A DNA stretch of 64,000 bases from Haemophilus haemolyticus_L (GCF_003490595.1 NZ_QQGY01000012.1:1-64000); one strand, 5' to 3'. Counted from the first letter of the stretch, positions 10,301 to 19,546 are shown. Program-made: numbers and translations. The notes: a model not told the origin generated them from the sequence alone.

Positions 10301-10818
10301 GTGCGCGTAAGTGCAAGATAAAAATGATCAGCAAAAAACTCTTGGTAAAAAGCAATCGCACTTTCAATTTCGGCTACGTTTTCTTTCAACAATTTTTTAC
10401 CTACATCGCCTTGCGTCCCTCCCGATAAAATAATCACGCCCTCGCGATGTTCAATTAACCAATTTTGATCGATATAAGGATAGTCATCGTAACCGCGCTG
10501 ATAGGCTTTTGAGAGTAATAATGTAATGTTTTTATAGCCTTCGTTATTTTTAGCCAGCAAAGTAAGATCAAAGTATTCATCGCCACACAATGCGCTTTTG
10601 ACCTTTACATCTGCCCCGATAATTGGCTTCATCCCCGAAGAAAGCATTTCGCCATAAAAACGCACCACACCACAAAAATTAGTAAAATCCGTTAATCCCA
10701 TAGCAACCATTTCATTGGCAGCACAAGCTTTCACAAGAGGTTTCACTTTGACAATACTGTCGATCATCGAGAAATCTGTGTGCGTGCGAAGATGGACGAA
10801 ACGAGGTTGGGATGACAT
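7339..10818 (-). CDS. dnaE: DNA polymerase III alpha subunit
   Basis: Replicative polymerase of 1159 aa (E. coli 1160). The N-terminal PHP domain starts FVHLRTHTDFS. The C-family catalytic core has the acidic motif MPDFDVDFCMDGRD and the GPGRGSGAGSL motif. The C-terminal part carries the OB-fold and tau-binding region. It is convergent with ilvA and divergent from pgm. In E. coli dnaE follows the lipid A/fab genes; here it sits alone. Confidence 0.97.
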   Translation of the reverse strand: MSSQPRFVHLRTHTDFSMIDSIVKVKPLVKACAANEMVAMGLTDFTNFCGVVRFYGEMLSSGMKPIIGADVKVKSALCGDEYFDLTLLAKNNEGYKNITLLLSKAYQRGYDDYPYIDQNWLIEHREGVIILSGGTQGDVGKKLLKENVAEIESAIAFYQEFFADHFYLALTRTGRPDEERYIQAALKLAKSHGLPLVATNDVMFLKSDDFEAHEIRVAIHDGYTLDDPKRPKRYTPQQYFRSEEEMCKLFADIPSALENTLLIAQRCSVTLRLGQYFLPQFPTGDLSTEDFLVQKAKEGLEERLAFLFPDEKVRLEKRPKYDERLQVELDVINQMGFPGYFLIVMEFIQWSKDNDIPVGPGRGSGAGSLVAYALKITDLDPLEFDLLFERFLNPERVSMPDFDVDFCMDGRDRVIEHVAETYGRGAVSQIITFGTMAAKAVIRDVGRVLGHPYGFVDRISKLIPPDPGMTLAKAFEAEPQLQTAYDSDEEVQALIDMARKLEGVTRNAGKHAGGVVISPTLITDFAPLYCDNEGLHPVTHFDKNDVEYAGLVKFDFLGLRTLTIIKWALDMINARMLREGKPLVDIAAIPLDDPESFELLKRSETTAVFQLESRGMKDLIKRLQPDCFEDIIALVALFRPGPLQSGMVDNFIDRKHGREEVSYPDAEYQHESLKPILEPTYGIILYQEQVMQIAQVLAGYTLGGADLLRRAMGKKKPEEMAKQRSVFKEGAEKNGVDGELSMKIFDLVEKFAGYGFNKSHSAAYALVSYQTLWLKTHFPAEFMAAVMTSEMDNTDKIVGLYDECLRMGLKVTPPDINIGKHHFSVNEQGEIVYGIGAIKGVGEGPIDALVTARNEGGIFKDLFDLCARVDLKKINRRTFESLIMSGAFDKLGPHRAALSKNLEDALRASDQHAKDEAMGQTDMFGVLTETHEEVENAYANTPPYTEKQILDGERETLGLYLSSHPVSRYLKELSHYTSTRLKDLAPNRRGQISTVAGLVVASRIAMTKKGNRLGIATLDDRSGRLDLTLFGESLEQFGEKLQKDTVIVASGQVSFDDFSGGLKMTVRELMTLDEARSRYVKSLAISLSEHQITPSFIKQLKALLEPVSGGTLPINVYYQSLKGRALLRLGVQWSIIPTDEILTELVNLLGESAVELEFE

Positions 10819-11053
10819 TGAAAATCCTTAAAGTGCGGTTAAATTTTGCCGTAAATGTTAAGGCGGTATTATAGCGAATTTTTCAAATAAATGCCTATGC
10901 AACAAACGGCTTTCCTAATTCGCTCAGATAACCGATTGCGTGAATAAAAAATGTTAAGTAGATCAAAATTTTGATAATTATCCGTTCCCATTTTGGGTGA
11001 TTTCGGCTAGTCTAGCAGCGATTTATTTATTTCAAGAGAATAAGGATGATCCT

Positions 11054-12706
11054 ATGACAACTCTTTTTCATGTAGCGCAAAATTGGTTAAACCAAGATCC
11101 TGACGCAGAAACTCGTGCAGAATTAACCGCACTTTTAGATGCGGCAAAAGGCGGAGATAAAGCGGCAGAAACAGAATTACATGCGCGTTTTGATGGTCGT
11201 TTACAATTTGGTACGGCAGGTTTACGTGGCCGTTTACAAGCTGGCTCAATGGGGATGAACCGAGTGTTAGTTTCTCAAGCTGCTGGCGGTTTAGCGGAAT
11301 ATTTAAAAGGCTACGATAAAGAGCCGTCTATCGTAATTGGTTACGATGGCCGTAAAAACTCTGATGTATTTGCCCGTGACACAGCTGAAATTATGGCCGG
11401 TGCAGGCGTAAAAGCTTATTTATTACCACGCAAATTACCGACTCCAGTTTTAGCTTATGCTATCCAATATTTTGATACCACTGCTGGTGTAATGGTAACA
11501 GCAAGCCATAACCCACCGGAAGATAATGGCTATAAAGTGTATTTAGGTAAAGCAAATGGCGGCGGTCAAATCGTTTCACCAGCAGATAAAGACATCGCAG
11601 CATTAATTGATAAAGTTGCGGCAGGCAATATCCAAGATTTACCACGTAGCGATAATTATGTAGTGTTAAATGATGAAGTGGTAGATGCGTACATTACAAA
11701 AACTGCATCATTAGCTAAAGAGCCAGCTTGCGACATTAACTATGTTTATACCGCTATGCACGGTGTGGGTTATGAAGTTTTAAGTAAAACGCTAGCAAAA
11801 GCAGGCTTACCACAACCTCACGTAGTCGCAGATCAAGTTTGGCCAGATGGCACATTCCCAACTGTGAATTTCCCAAATCCAGAAGAAAAAGGCGCATTAG
11901 ATTTAGCAATTAAAGTGGCAAAAGAAAAGAATGCTGAATTTATCATTGCTAATGACCCAGATGCAGACCGTTTAGCCGTTGCGGTGCCTGATGCGCAAGG
12001 CAACTGGAAATCACTACACGGCAACGTAGTAGGCTGTTTCTTAGGTTGGTACTTAGCAAAACAATATCAAGGCAAAAAAGGCACATTGGCTTGCTCACTT
12101 GTTTCTTCTCCTGCGCTCGCTGAAATTGCAAAAAAATACGGTTTCCAATCAGAAGAAACCTTAACTGGTTTCAAATACATCGGTAAAGTATCTGGCTTAT
12201 TGTTTGGTTTTGAAGAAGCATTGGGCTATTTAGTTGACCCAGACAAAGTACGCGATAAAGACGGTATTTCTGCGGCAATCGTGTTCTTAGATCTTGTGCG
12301 TAACTTGAAAAAACAAGGCAAAACTTTAGCAGATTATGCTGATGAATTTACCAAAGAATTTGGTGCTTATGTAAGTGGACAAATCTCTATTCGAGTAAGC
12401 GATCTTTCAGAAATCGGAAAATTAATGACCGCACTTCGTAACAATCCACCAGCAGAAATCGCTGGCGTGAAAGTGGCGCAATTTATCGATCATACTAAAA
12501 CAGATCGTCAAAGCGATATCCTTGTATTTAACTTGGAAAATGGCGGACGCTTAATTGCTCGTCCTTCAGGTACTGAACCAAAAATTAAATTCTACTTAGA
12601 TGCGCGCGGTAAAGATCCAAAAGATGCAGATCGCGTATTAGCAGAATTTGATGAAGGTGTTCGTCATATTCTTCGCCAAGATGCTTATGGCAAACAAGAT
12701 TGTTAA
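11054..12706 (+). CDS. pgm: Phosphoglucomutase / phosphomannomutase, alpha-D-phosphohexomutase family
   Basis: Interconverts hexose 1- and 6-phosphates. The phosphoserine is Ser151 in TASHNPPEDNG, the Mg site is NDPDADR (300-306), and the C-terminal phosphate-binding motif is RPSGTEPK. I chose ATG 11054, which has AAGGA seven bases upstream; an in-frame ATG at 10997 has no ribosome site. Length is 550 aa. The H. influenzae homologue is named as phosphomannomutase or as pgmB, a phosphoglucomutase needed for LOS synthesis. Substrate preference cannot be read from sequence. Confidence 0.9.
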   Translation: MTTLFHVAQNWLNQDPDAETRAELTALLDAAKGGDKAAETELHARFDGRLQFGTAGLRGRLQAGSMGMNRVLVSQAAGGLAEYLKGYDKEPSIVIGYDGRKNSDVFARDTAEIMAGAGVKAYLLPRKLPTPVLAYAIQYFDTTAGVMVTASHNPPEDNGYKVYLGKANGGGQIVSPADKDIAALIDKVAAGNIQDLPRSDNYVVLNDEVVDAYITKTASLAKEPACDINYVYTAMHGVGYEVLSKTLAKAGLPQPHVVADQVWPDGTFPTVNFPNPEEKGALDLAIKVAKEKNAEFIIANDPDADRLAVAVPDAQGNWKSLHGNVVGCFLGWYLAKQYQGKKGTLACSLVSSPALAEIAKKYGFQSEETLTGFKYIGKVSGLLFGFEEALGYLVDPDKVRDKDGISAAIVFLDLVRNLKKQGKTLADYADEFTKEFGAYVSGQISIRVSDLSEIGKLMTALRNNPPAEIAGVKVAQFIDHTKTDRQSDILVFNLENGGRLIARPSGTEPKIKFYLDARGKDPKDADRVLAEFDEGVRHILRQDAYGKQDC

Positions 12707-12714
12707 TTGCTTCT

Positions 12715-12751
12715 AACAACAAACCGCACGTTTTACATGCGGTTTGTTGTT
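12715..12751. terminator. Intrinsic terminator between pgm and ilvC
   Basis: A perfect 14-bp stem (12715-12728 with 12738-12751) with a 9-base loop. Its centre is a USS-like word (ACCGCACG). The flanks suit termination of both convergent genes. Confidence 0.85.
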
Positions 12752-12766
12752 TAGTTTAATTTAGTA

Positions 12767-14245
12767 TTAACCTGCAACGGCGATACGTTTCATATCTGTC
12801 ATATAACCACGTAATTCTTGACCGATTAATTCAACAGGGTGGTTGCGAATTGCATCGTTTACATCGCGTAAGGTGATGTTGTCGATTTCCACTGCTGGAG
12901 TTGGCTCGCCCAAGTCACCTTTTTGAAGGTTAGGGATAATTTCTTTTGCAAGAATTGGGGTCGCTACGTTAGAGAATAAGTAGTTACCATATTCTGCAGT
13001 ATCAGAAATGACCACGTTCATTTCGTATAAACGTTTACGCGCGATGGTGTTTGCGATTAACGGTAATTCGTGAAGTGATTCGTAGTAAGCTGATTCTTCA
13101 TAAATACCGCTTGCAACCATAGCTTCAAAAGCTAATTCCACGCCAGCTTTCACCATTGCGATCATTAATACGCCGTTATCAAAGTATTCTTGTTCACTAA
13201 TTTTGCCATCATATTTTGGTGCATTTTCAAAGGCTGTTTTACCCGTTGCTTCACGCCATGCGAATAAGTCTTTATCACCATTTGCCCAGTCAGCCATCAT
13301 TGTTGCAGAGAAGTGGCCGCTGATGATGTCATCCATGTGTTTGTAATATAAGAAACCAAGGCTTTCTTTGATTTGTTCAGCTAGTTCAAATGCACGTAAT
13401 TTTGCGCTGTTTGATAAGCGATCCATCATTAATGTGATACCGCCTTGTTTTAATGCTTCGGTAATCGTTTCCCAACCGTATTGGATTAATTTACCTGCGT
13501 ATGCTGGATCTTTACCGTCTGCCACTAATTTGTCATAACATACGATAGAACCTGCTTGTAACATACCGCACAGGATAGTTTGCTCACCCATTAAGTCAGA
13601 TTTTACCTCTGCCACGAATGAAGATTCTAAAACACCCGCTTTATGACCGCCAGTTGCCGCAGCCCATGCTTTTGCAATCGCCATGCCTTCGCCTTTCGGG
13701 TCATTTTCAGGGTGAACCGCGATTAATGTTGGCACACCGAAACCACGTTTGTATTCTTCACGCACTTCAGTACCTGGACATTTTGGTGCAACCATTACAA
13801 CTGTAATGTCTTTACGGATTTCTTCGCCAACTTCAACAATGTTGAATCCGTGTGAATAACCAAATGCAGAGTCTTTTTTCATTAAAGGCATCACATCAGC
13901 AACTACTTTAGAGTGTTGTTTGTCTGGTGTTAAGTTTACGACTAAATCTGCAGTTGGAATTAATTCTTCATAAGTACCAACTTTAAAACCATTTTCAGTT
14001 GCACGTTGGAATGACGCACGTTTTTCAGCAATTGCTTCAGGGCGTAAGGCATAGCTAATATCTAAGCCAGAATCACGCATATTCAAACCTTGGTTTAAAC
14101 CTTGCGCACCACAGCCTACGATAACGATTTTTTTGCCTTTTAAGAAGTTTGCTTCATCTGCAAATTCTTCGCGATCCATAAAACGACAACGACCTAATTG
14201 GTCTAATTTTTGACGTAAATTTAAAGTGTTGAAATAGTTAGCCAT
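12767..14245 (-). CDS. ilvC: Ketol-acid reductoisomerase, class II
   Basis: NADPH-dependent enzyme converting acetolactate and acetohydroxybutyrate to dihydroxy acids. The start is MANYFNTLNLRQK at 14245, with AAGGA 9 bases upstream; a longer in-frame reading from 14416 covers low-complexity leader DNA and is rejected. It has 492 aa, the long class II form found in enterobacteria and Pasteurellaceae. The dinucleotide motif is GCGAQGLNQG. It is divergent from ilvY, as in E. coli, where IlvY with acetolactate or acetohydroxybutyrate activates ilvC. Confidence 0.96.
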   Translation of the reverse strand: MANYFNTLNLRQKLDQLGRCRFMDREEFADEANFLKGKKIVIVGCGAQGLNQGLNMRDSGLDISYALRPEAIAEKRASFQRATENGFKVGTYEELIPTADLVVNLTPDKQHSKVVADVMPLMKKDSAFGYSHGFNIVEVGEEIRKDITVVMVAPKCPGTEVREEYKRGFGVPTLIAVHPENDPKGEGMAIAKAWAAATGGHKAGVLESSFVAEVKSDLMGEQTILCGMLQAGSIVCYDKLVADGKDPAYAGKLIQYGWETITEALKQGGITLMMDRLSNSAKLRAFELAEQIKESLGFLYYKHMDDIISGHFSATMMADWANGDKDLFAWREATGKTAFENAPKYDGKISEQEYFDNGVLMIAMVKAGVELAFEAMVASGIYEESAYYESLHELPLIANTIARKRLYEMNVVISDTAEYGNYLFSNVATPILAKEIIPNLQKGDLGEPTPAVEIDNITLRDVNDAIRNHPVELIGQELRGYMTDMKRIAVAG

Positions 14246-14414
14246 TTTGTTGTCCTTAATTGTGTAAGGTGAATAATTGTATGATGTTGTGTTTGCATAT
14301 TTTTTTGTTGTGGTTTGATTATAGGATTTTTTGTTGTTGCGTAAAGTGATATTATGGGAATGTAATGTTGCGATTTGTGCAATTATTTTGGATTTTGTTT
14401 TTTTGTGAATTAGC

Positions 14415-14612
14415 ATCGTATTTCGCTCGATGAGCGACCTACTTTCTTTTACTCGTGTAAAAGAAAGTAGGCAAAGAAAACACGCCCCAATTAAATCGCT
14501 GATCTTTGCTTTGTTTCAATTTTCTTAACGGCAATTTGCTGAACTCGCTACGCTCAAACAGACGCAAATTGCCTGAAAATTGAAAGTCGCAAAGGCGATT
14601 TATATGGGGCTC
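14415..14612 (+). repeat. Structured intergenic repeat, copy 1 (inverted relative to copy 2)
   Basis: The copy begins with a 15-bp perfect hairpin (CCTACTTTCTTTTAC at 14438-14452, pairing after a TCGT loop with 14457-14471). A second hairpin pairs GGCAATTTG (14530-14538) with CAAATTGCC. A recurring word GAACTCGCTACGCTCAAACAG is at 14541-14561. Read on the other strand, the whole arm aligns with 14715-14912. No coding potential is seen. Confidence 0.75.
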
Positions 14613-14714
14613 AGAATATATCAGAGCGTTATTAAAAAGTGCGGTTAGTTTTCTGGTATTTTTTTAAATACGCTAAATTTTACCCGCACTTTAAATTGAA
14701 GAAAGAACAAATTA

Positions 14715-14912
14715 GTTCCCTTCTTTGCCGCCTGAGAAATTGGAAACTTGTAGGAAATTTTCGTCTGTTTGAGCGTAGCGAGTTCAGAAAATTTCCGTTA
14801 AGCAAGTTTTCAATTTCTCAGGAAATAAGGCAAAGCAGGGCGTGTTTTCTTTTTGCCTACTTTTGCTTTGCACGAGCAAAGAAAAAGTAGGTCGCCATCG
14901 GCGAAACCCGAT
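14715..14912 (-). repeat. Structured intergenic repeat, copy 2
   Basis: Inverse relative of 14415-14612. It shares GTCTGTTTGAGCGTAGCGAG (14763-14782), GGGCGTGTTTTCTTT (14838-14852) and the end hairpin CCTACTTTTGCTTTG with its partner, then GTCGCCATCGGCGAAA, followed by the ilvY ribosome site. The two arms flank about 100 bp that contains a USS (14637). They lie in the regulatory interval between ilvC and ilvY. Confidence 0.75.
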
Positions 14913-14937
14913 ATTAAATAAAATAAAAGAAGAAATT

Positions 14938-15816
14938 ATGGAATTTACCGATCTACAAATATTCATCCACCTTAGTGATACAAAAAACTTTGCTAAAACC
15001 GCCACCCAAAACCACATGTCCCCCTCTACGCTTTCCCGTCAAATTCAACGGTTGGAAGATGAGTTAGGGAAAACACTTTTTATTCGTGATAACCGTCAAG
15101 TTAAACTCACTGAATATGGTGAGAAATTTTTGCAATTTGCTAAAACAGAATGGCAAAACTGGCAACAATTTAAACAACAGCTCAAGGATGAATCCGATGA
15201 ACTTTGCGGTGAAATTAAACTTTTTTGCTCTGTAACCGCATCTTATAGCCATCTTCCGCACGTACTTAAACAATTTCGCCAGCGTTATCCTAAAGTAGAA
15301 ATTCAGCTGACGACGGGTGATCCAGCGCTTGCATTAGAGTTGATTCAAACCCAACAAGTTGACCTCGCTATTGCGGGTAAGCCGAATAATCTGCCATCCA
15401 GTGTGGCATTTCATAAAATTGATGATATTAGCTTATCTTTAATTGCACCGCGCGTGGCTTGTTTGGCGACACAATTACTGCAAGAAAAAACCATTAATTG
15501 GCAACAAATGCCTTTTATTTTCCCTGTTGAAGGGCATGCTCGACAACGGATTGAGCAATGGCTACGGGAGAAACATATTAAACATCCGAAAATTTATGCT
15601 ACCGTTGCGGGGCATGAAGGGATTGTTCCGATGGTAGGATTGGGGTTCGGATTAGCGATGTTGCCTGATGCGGTGATTGACAATAGCCCAATGAATAACC
15701 AAATTTCCAGACTTAATCTCGATAAGCCTATTGAGCCTTTTGAATTGGTTATTTGTACCCAAAAAAGGAATCTCGAACAACCCTTAATCCGTGCATTTTG
15801 GGCGATGTTAGAATAG
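14938..15816 (+). CDS. ilvY: LysR-type regulator of ilvC
   Basis: A 292-aa LysR family activator. The N-terminal winged HTH (residues about 1-60: FTDLQIFIHLSDTKNFAKTA, then SPSTLSRQIQRLE) is followed by the type-2 periplasmic-binding-like effector domain. The start at 14938 is preceded by GAAGAA; an upstream in-frame ATG at 14842 lies inside the repeat and is rejected. It is divergent from ilvC as in E. coli, but 692 bp separate the two start codons, which is far more than an IlvY operator needs and is explained by the inserted repeats. Confidence 0.9.
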   Translation: MEFTDLQIFIHLSDTKNFAKTATQNHMSPSTLSRQIQRLEDELGKTLFIRDNRQVKLTEYGEKFLQFAKTEWQNWQQFKQQLKDESDELCGEIKLFCSVTASYSHLPHVLKQFRQRYPKVEIQLTTGDPALALELIQTQQVDLAIAGKPNNLPSSVAFHKIDDISLSLIAPRVACLATQLLQEKTINWQQMPFIFPVEGHARQRIEQWLREKHIKHPKIYATVAGHEGIVPMVGLGFGLAMLPDAVIDNSPMNNQISRLNLDKPIEPFELVICTQKRNLEQPLIRAFWAMLE

Positions 15817-15847
15817 AATGATTGGCTGTTTAGAATAAGGATTTCTT

Positions 15848-16726
15848 ATGTTTAAAGGTGTTCTCGTTTCATTACTTGCCTCATTTTTATTTGGCTATAT
15901 GTATTATTTTTCTACGCTGCTGAAACCTTTGAGTGGCACGGATATTTTCGGTTATCGGATGATTTTTACGTTTCCCTTTGTTGTCCTTTCCGTGTTTATG
16001 TTTAAGCAGAAAAATGCGTTGATTAATCGCTTAAAACTCATCAAAAAACAACCGCACTTGGCATTACCCTATCTGTTTTGTGGCTTATTAATGGGTTTTC
16101 AAATGTGGCTTTTTCTTTGGGCACCGAATAATGGCAGTTCGTTGAGCGTGTCTTTTGGTTATTTGCTTTTGCCAATTGTGATGGTGGCGGCTGGTCGCTT
16201 AATTTTTAAAGAACGTATTTCAACATTTAAATTTATTGCAGTCGTGATTGCCGCATTGGGTGTGATTTCTAATATCGTGCTAAAAGGCGGGCTTTCTTGG
16301 GAAGCCATTGTGATTTGTGTTGGCTATACCACCTATTTTTCCATTCGAAAAGCATTAAAAAATAGTGATCTCGCCTCTTTTTGTTTAGAGATGTTGAGCC
16401 TAATCCCAATTAGCATTTATTTTGCGTTACAAACAGATTTCGCTGTGGTAGAACAAAGTAATCCTAATATTTGGGGACTACTTGTGTTGCTTGGATTAAT
16501 TAGCGGCACGGCATTAATTGCTTATGTGATCGCTAGCAATATGCTACCAATGAATTTGCTTGGGCTACTTGGTTATGTGGAAACCATTATGATGATTTTC
16601 GTATCGTTTTTTATCGGTGAACAAATTGACGCCGAAAGTTACCCGCTTTTTATTTGTTTAGTGCTCGCTATGATTCTTGTTGTGATTGATGGTGTGTACA
16701 AACAGCACGCAAAAGGAAGTTTATAA
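15848..16726 (+). CDS. EamA/DMT-superfamily transporter (RarD-like)
   Basis: An inner-membrane protein of 292 aa with about ten hydrophobic segments in the two-fold EamA arrangement; the first begins GVLVSLLASFLFGYMYYFST. RarD-like proteins belong to the drug/metabolite transporter superfamily and their substrates are mostly unknown. The ribosome site AAGGA lies 10 bases before ATG. It ends one base before glpE, so the two are probably co-transcribed. Confidence 0.8.
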   Translation: MFKGVLVSLLASFLFGYMYYFSTLLKPLSGTDIFGYRMIFTFPFVVLSVFMFKQKNALINRLKLIKKQPHLALPYLFCGLLMGFQMWLFLWAPNNGSSLSVSFGYLLLPIVMVAAGRLIFKERISTFKFIAVVIAALGVISNIVLKGGLSWEAIVICVGYTTYFSIRKALKNSDLASFCLEMLSLIPISIYFALQTDFAVVEQSNPNIWGLLVLLGLISGTALIAYVIASNMLPMNLLGLLGYVETIMMIFVSFFIGEQIDAESYPLFICLVLAMILVVIDGVYKQHAKGSL

Positions 16727-17044
16727 ATGTCATTTAAAGAAATTACGCCACAACAAGCTTGGGAAATGGTTCAACAAGGGGCGGTGTTAGCTGATATTCG
16801 CGATGATGCCCGCTTTACCCACTCGCATCCTAAAGGTGCTTTTCATTTAACGAATCAAAGTTTTTTGCAATTCGAAGAATTAGTAGATTTTGATTCACCT
16901 ATCATTGTGAGTTGTTATCATGGCGTAAGCAGTAAAAATGTAGCGACCTTTCTAGTGGAACAAGGATATGAAAATGTGTTTAGTATGATTGGTGGATTTG
17001 ATGGATGGGAGAAAGCAAATTTACCAGTAGAAAGAGAATATTAA
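16727..17044 (+). CDS. glpE: Thiosulfate sulfurtransferase (single-domain rhodanese)
   Basis: A 105-aa rhodanese of GlpE type that transfers sulfane sulfur from thiosulfate to cyanide or thioredoxin. The active loop CYHGVSSK has its persulfide cysteine at 63. The ATG directly abuts the stop of the permease gene. Although the name comes from the glycerol regulon of E. coli, no glp gene is adjacent here. Confidence 0.9.
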   Translation: MSFKEITPQQAWEMVQQGAVLADIRDDARFTHSHPKGAFHLTNQSFLQFEELVDFDSPIIVSCYHGVSSKNVATFLVEQGYENVFSMIGGFDGWEKANLPVEREY

Positions 17045-17083
17045 TTTAAATTGTAAAACTATATTGAATTAAGAATTTTATTC

Positions 17084-19000
17084 ATGATTGTATTTAGTAA
17101 CTTATCCTTAAAACGAGGGCAAACGGAACTTCTCGAAAATGCTTCTGCTACGATTAATCCCAAGCAAAAAGTCGGTTTAGTGGGGAAGAATGGTTGCGGT
17201 AAGTCGTCTCTTTTTTCCTTATTAAAAAAAGAATTAACGCCAGAGGGTGGCGAGATAAATTACCCAGCAAATTGGCGGGTATCTTGGGTGAATCAAGAAA
17301 CGCCTGCATTGGATATTTCTGCGATTGATTATGTGATTCAAGGGGATCGTGAATATTGCCGTTTGCAACAAGAGCTTGAGCAGGCAAATGAACGTAATGA
17401 TGGCCATGCGATTGCGCGCATTCACGGGCAATTAGAAACCTTAGATGCTTGGACAATTCAATCTCGTGCAGCTTCCTTATTGCATGGTTTAGGATTTAGC
17501 CAAGAAGAAACAACTCAGCCAGTGAAAGCCTTTTCGGGTGGTTGGCGGATGCGTTTGAATTTGGCGCAAGCTCTGCTTTGTCCGTCAGATTTATTGTTAC
17601 TGGATGAGCCAACCAACCATTTGGATTTGGATGCAGTTATTTGGTTAGAACGTTGGTTAGTGCAATATCAAGGTACCTTGGTATTAATTTCTCACGACCG
17701 TGATTTTCTCGATCCAATTGTGACAAAAATCCTCCATATCGAAAATCAGAAGCTCAACGAATACACGGGCGATTATTCTTCCTTTGAAGTGCAACGAGCA
17801 ACCAAGCTAGCGCAACAAACGGCTATGTATCGCCAGCAACAACAAAAGATCTCTCATTTACAAAAATATATCGACTGCTTTAAAGCGAAAGCGACCAAAG
17901 CCAAACAAGCACAAAGCCGTATGAAAGCCTTAGAGCGTATGGAACTGATTGCACCGGCTTATGTGGATAATCCTTTTACCTTTGAATTTCGTCCGCCGCA
18001 ATCCTTGCCGAATCCGTTGGTGATGATTGAGCAGGCGAGTGCAGGTTATGGTAGCGATGAAAGTGCGGTAGAAATTTTAAGTAAAATTAAACTGAATTTG
18101 GTGCCAGGTTCGCGCATTGGTTTACTCGGAAAAAATGGTGCGGGAAAATCAACCTTGATTAAACTTTTAGCGGGAGAACTGACCGCACTTTCAGGCACGG
18201 TACAGTTGGCAAAAGGTGTACAGCTTGGCTATTTTGCCCAGCATCAATTAGATACTTTACGCGCAGACGAATCTGCCCTGTGGCACATGCAGAAACTCGC
18301 ACCCGAACAAACGGAGCAACAGGTTCGAGATTATTTGGGCAGTTTTGCGTTCCACGGTGATAAAGTGAATCAAGCAGTAAAATCATTTTCAGGAGGAGAA
18401 AAAGCTCGATTGGTGTTGGCTTTGATTGTTTGGCAACGCCCGAATTTGTTACTACTTGATGAACCGACTAACCATTTGGATTTGGATATGCGTCAGGCAT
18501 TAACGGAAGCGTTGGTGGATTACGAGGGATCTTTGGTGGTGGTTTCCCATGATCGCCACTTACTACGTAATACCGTGGAAGAGTTTTATTTAGTTCACGA
18601 TAAAAAAGTGGAAGAATTTAAAGGCGATTTAGAAGACTATCAAAAATGGCTGAGTGAGCAAAATAGCACATCTGAAAATAAAGTCTCAGAAAAAGTTGGC
18701 GATAATGAAAATTCGGTTCAAAATCGTAAGGAACAAAAACGCCGTGAAGCAGAGTTACGCCAACAAACTGCGCCATTGCGTAAAAAAATCACGCAATTAG
18801 AAGAAAAAATGAATAAATTTTCTTCTGAGCTTGCGAACATAGAAAATCAACTGGCCGATGCCGAATTATATAATGCCGAAAATAAAGAAAAATTGACCGC
18901 ACTTTTGGCTCAACAAGTGGATGTAAAGAAAGCATTAGGTGATGTAGAAACGGAATGGATGACCGCTCAGGAAGAATTGGAAGAAATGCTTCAAGCATAA
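17084..19000 (+). CDS. ABC-F family ATPase (YheS-type)
   Basis: A soluble ATPase of 638 aa with two ABC cassettes and no membrane segment. The Walker A motifs are GKNGCGKSS and GKNGAGKST. The signatures are FSGGWRMR and FSGGEKAR, and Walker B is LLLLDEPTNHLD in both. A linker sits between the cassettes and a basic coiled coil at about 555-635. ABC-F proteins act on the ribosome E site; YheS is the nearest E. coli form. It ends 9 bp before the zinc-finger gene. Confidence 0.88.
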   Translation: MIVFSNLSLKRGQTELLENASATINPKQKVGLVGKNGCGKSSLFSLLKKELTPEGGEINYPANWRVSWVNQETPALDISAIDYVIQGDREYCRLQQELEQANERNDGHAIARIHGQLETLDAWTIQSRAASLLHGLGFSQEETTQPVKAFSGGWRMRLNLAQALLCPSDLLLLDEPTNHLDLDAVIWLERWLVQYQGTLVLISHDRDFLDPIVTKILHIENQKLNEYTGDYSSFEVQRATKLAQQTAMYRQQQQKISHLQKYIDCFKAKATKAKQAQSRMKALERMELIAPAYVDNPFTFEFRPPQSLPNPLVMIEQASAGYGSDESAVEILSKIKLNLVPGSRIGLLGKNGAGKSTLIKLLAGELTALSGTVQLAKGVQLGYFAQHQLDTLRADESALWHMQKLAPEQTEQQVRDYLGSFAFHGDKVNQAVKSFSGGEKARLVLALIVWQRPNLLLLDEPTNHLDLDMRQALTEALVDYEGSLVVVSHDRHLLRNTVEEFYLVHDKKVEEFKGDLEDYQKWLSEQNSTSENKVSEKVGDNENSVQNRKEQKRREAELRQQTAPLRKKITQLEEKMNKFSSELANIENQLADAELYNAENKEKLTALLAQQVDVKKALGDVETEWMTAQEELEEMLQA

Positions 19001-19009
19001 GGATAGATT

Positions 19010-19546
19010 ATGAATCAAAGCCTTTTTCATCATAGCAAACAACAGGAATATTGCCCTCAATGTGGAGCGCCTTTGCAAATTAAACAAGGCAAAAAAGGGC
19101 TGTTTTTAGGTTGCTCTGCTTATCCTGAATGTGATTATTTGCGTCCTTTGCAGCGAGCGGAACATAAAGTATTAAAAACACTTGATGAAATTTGCCCAAA
19201 GTGCGGTAATTTATTGCAGTTGAAACAAGGCAGTTTTGGGATGTTTATTGGTTGTAGCCATTATCCTGAATGCGATTTTGTGGTGCGGGAAGAATCTGAA
19301 TCTGAGGAAGAAATTGCTTGTCCTGAATGTAAAATGGGGCATTTGATTTCTCGTCGAGGTCGCCAAGGAAAAATTTTTTACGGCTGTGATAATTTCCCTA
19401 AATGTAAATTTTCCTTGCCTACCAAGCCTTATACCGTGCCTTGCCCAACCTGCCATTTCCCACTTTCTTTGTTAAAAAGTGAAGATGAGGAAAAACAAAT
19501 TTTTCAGTGTGCAAATAAAACTTGCCGTCATATTTTAGAGCAATAA
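19010..19546 (+). CDS. Topoisomerase-type C4 zinc-finger protein (YrdD-like)
   Basis: A 178-aa protein made of four CxxC zinc units like those at the C-terminus of DNA topoisomerase I. They begin at CPQCGAPL, CPKCGNLL, CPECKMGH and CPTCHFPL, each closed by a second cysteine pair such as GCSAYPECDY. There is no catalytic domain, so it is a free-standing nucleic-acid-binding protein. As in other gamma-proteobacteria it precedes tsaC and aroE. Confidence 0.85.
   Translation: MNQSLFHHSKQQEYCPQCGAPLQIKQGKKGLFLGCSAYPECDYLRPLQRAEHKVLKTLDEICPKCGNLLQLKQGSFGMFIGCSHYPECDFVVREESESEEEIACPECKMGHLISRRGRQGKIFYGCDNFPKCKFSLPTKPYTVPCPTCHFPLSLLKSEDEEKQIFQCANKTCRHILEQ

Noticed and set aside
10997..11053. Longer N-terminus for pgm
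   Set aside because: The AAGGA site and family alignment point to ATG 11054.
14246..14416. Longer N-terminus for ilvC
   Set aside because: The extension is low-complexity (Asn/Lys/Thr-rich), and the family start MANYFNTLNLRQ has a good ribosome site.
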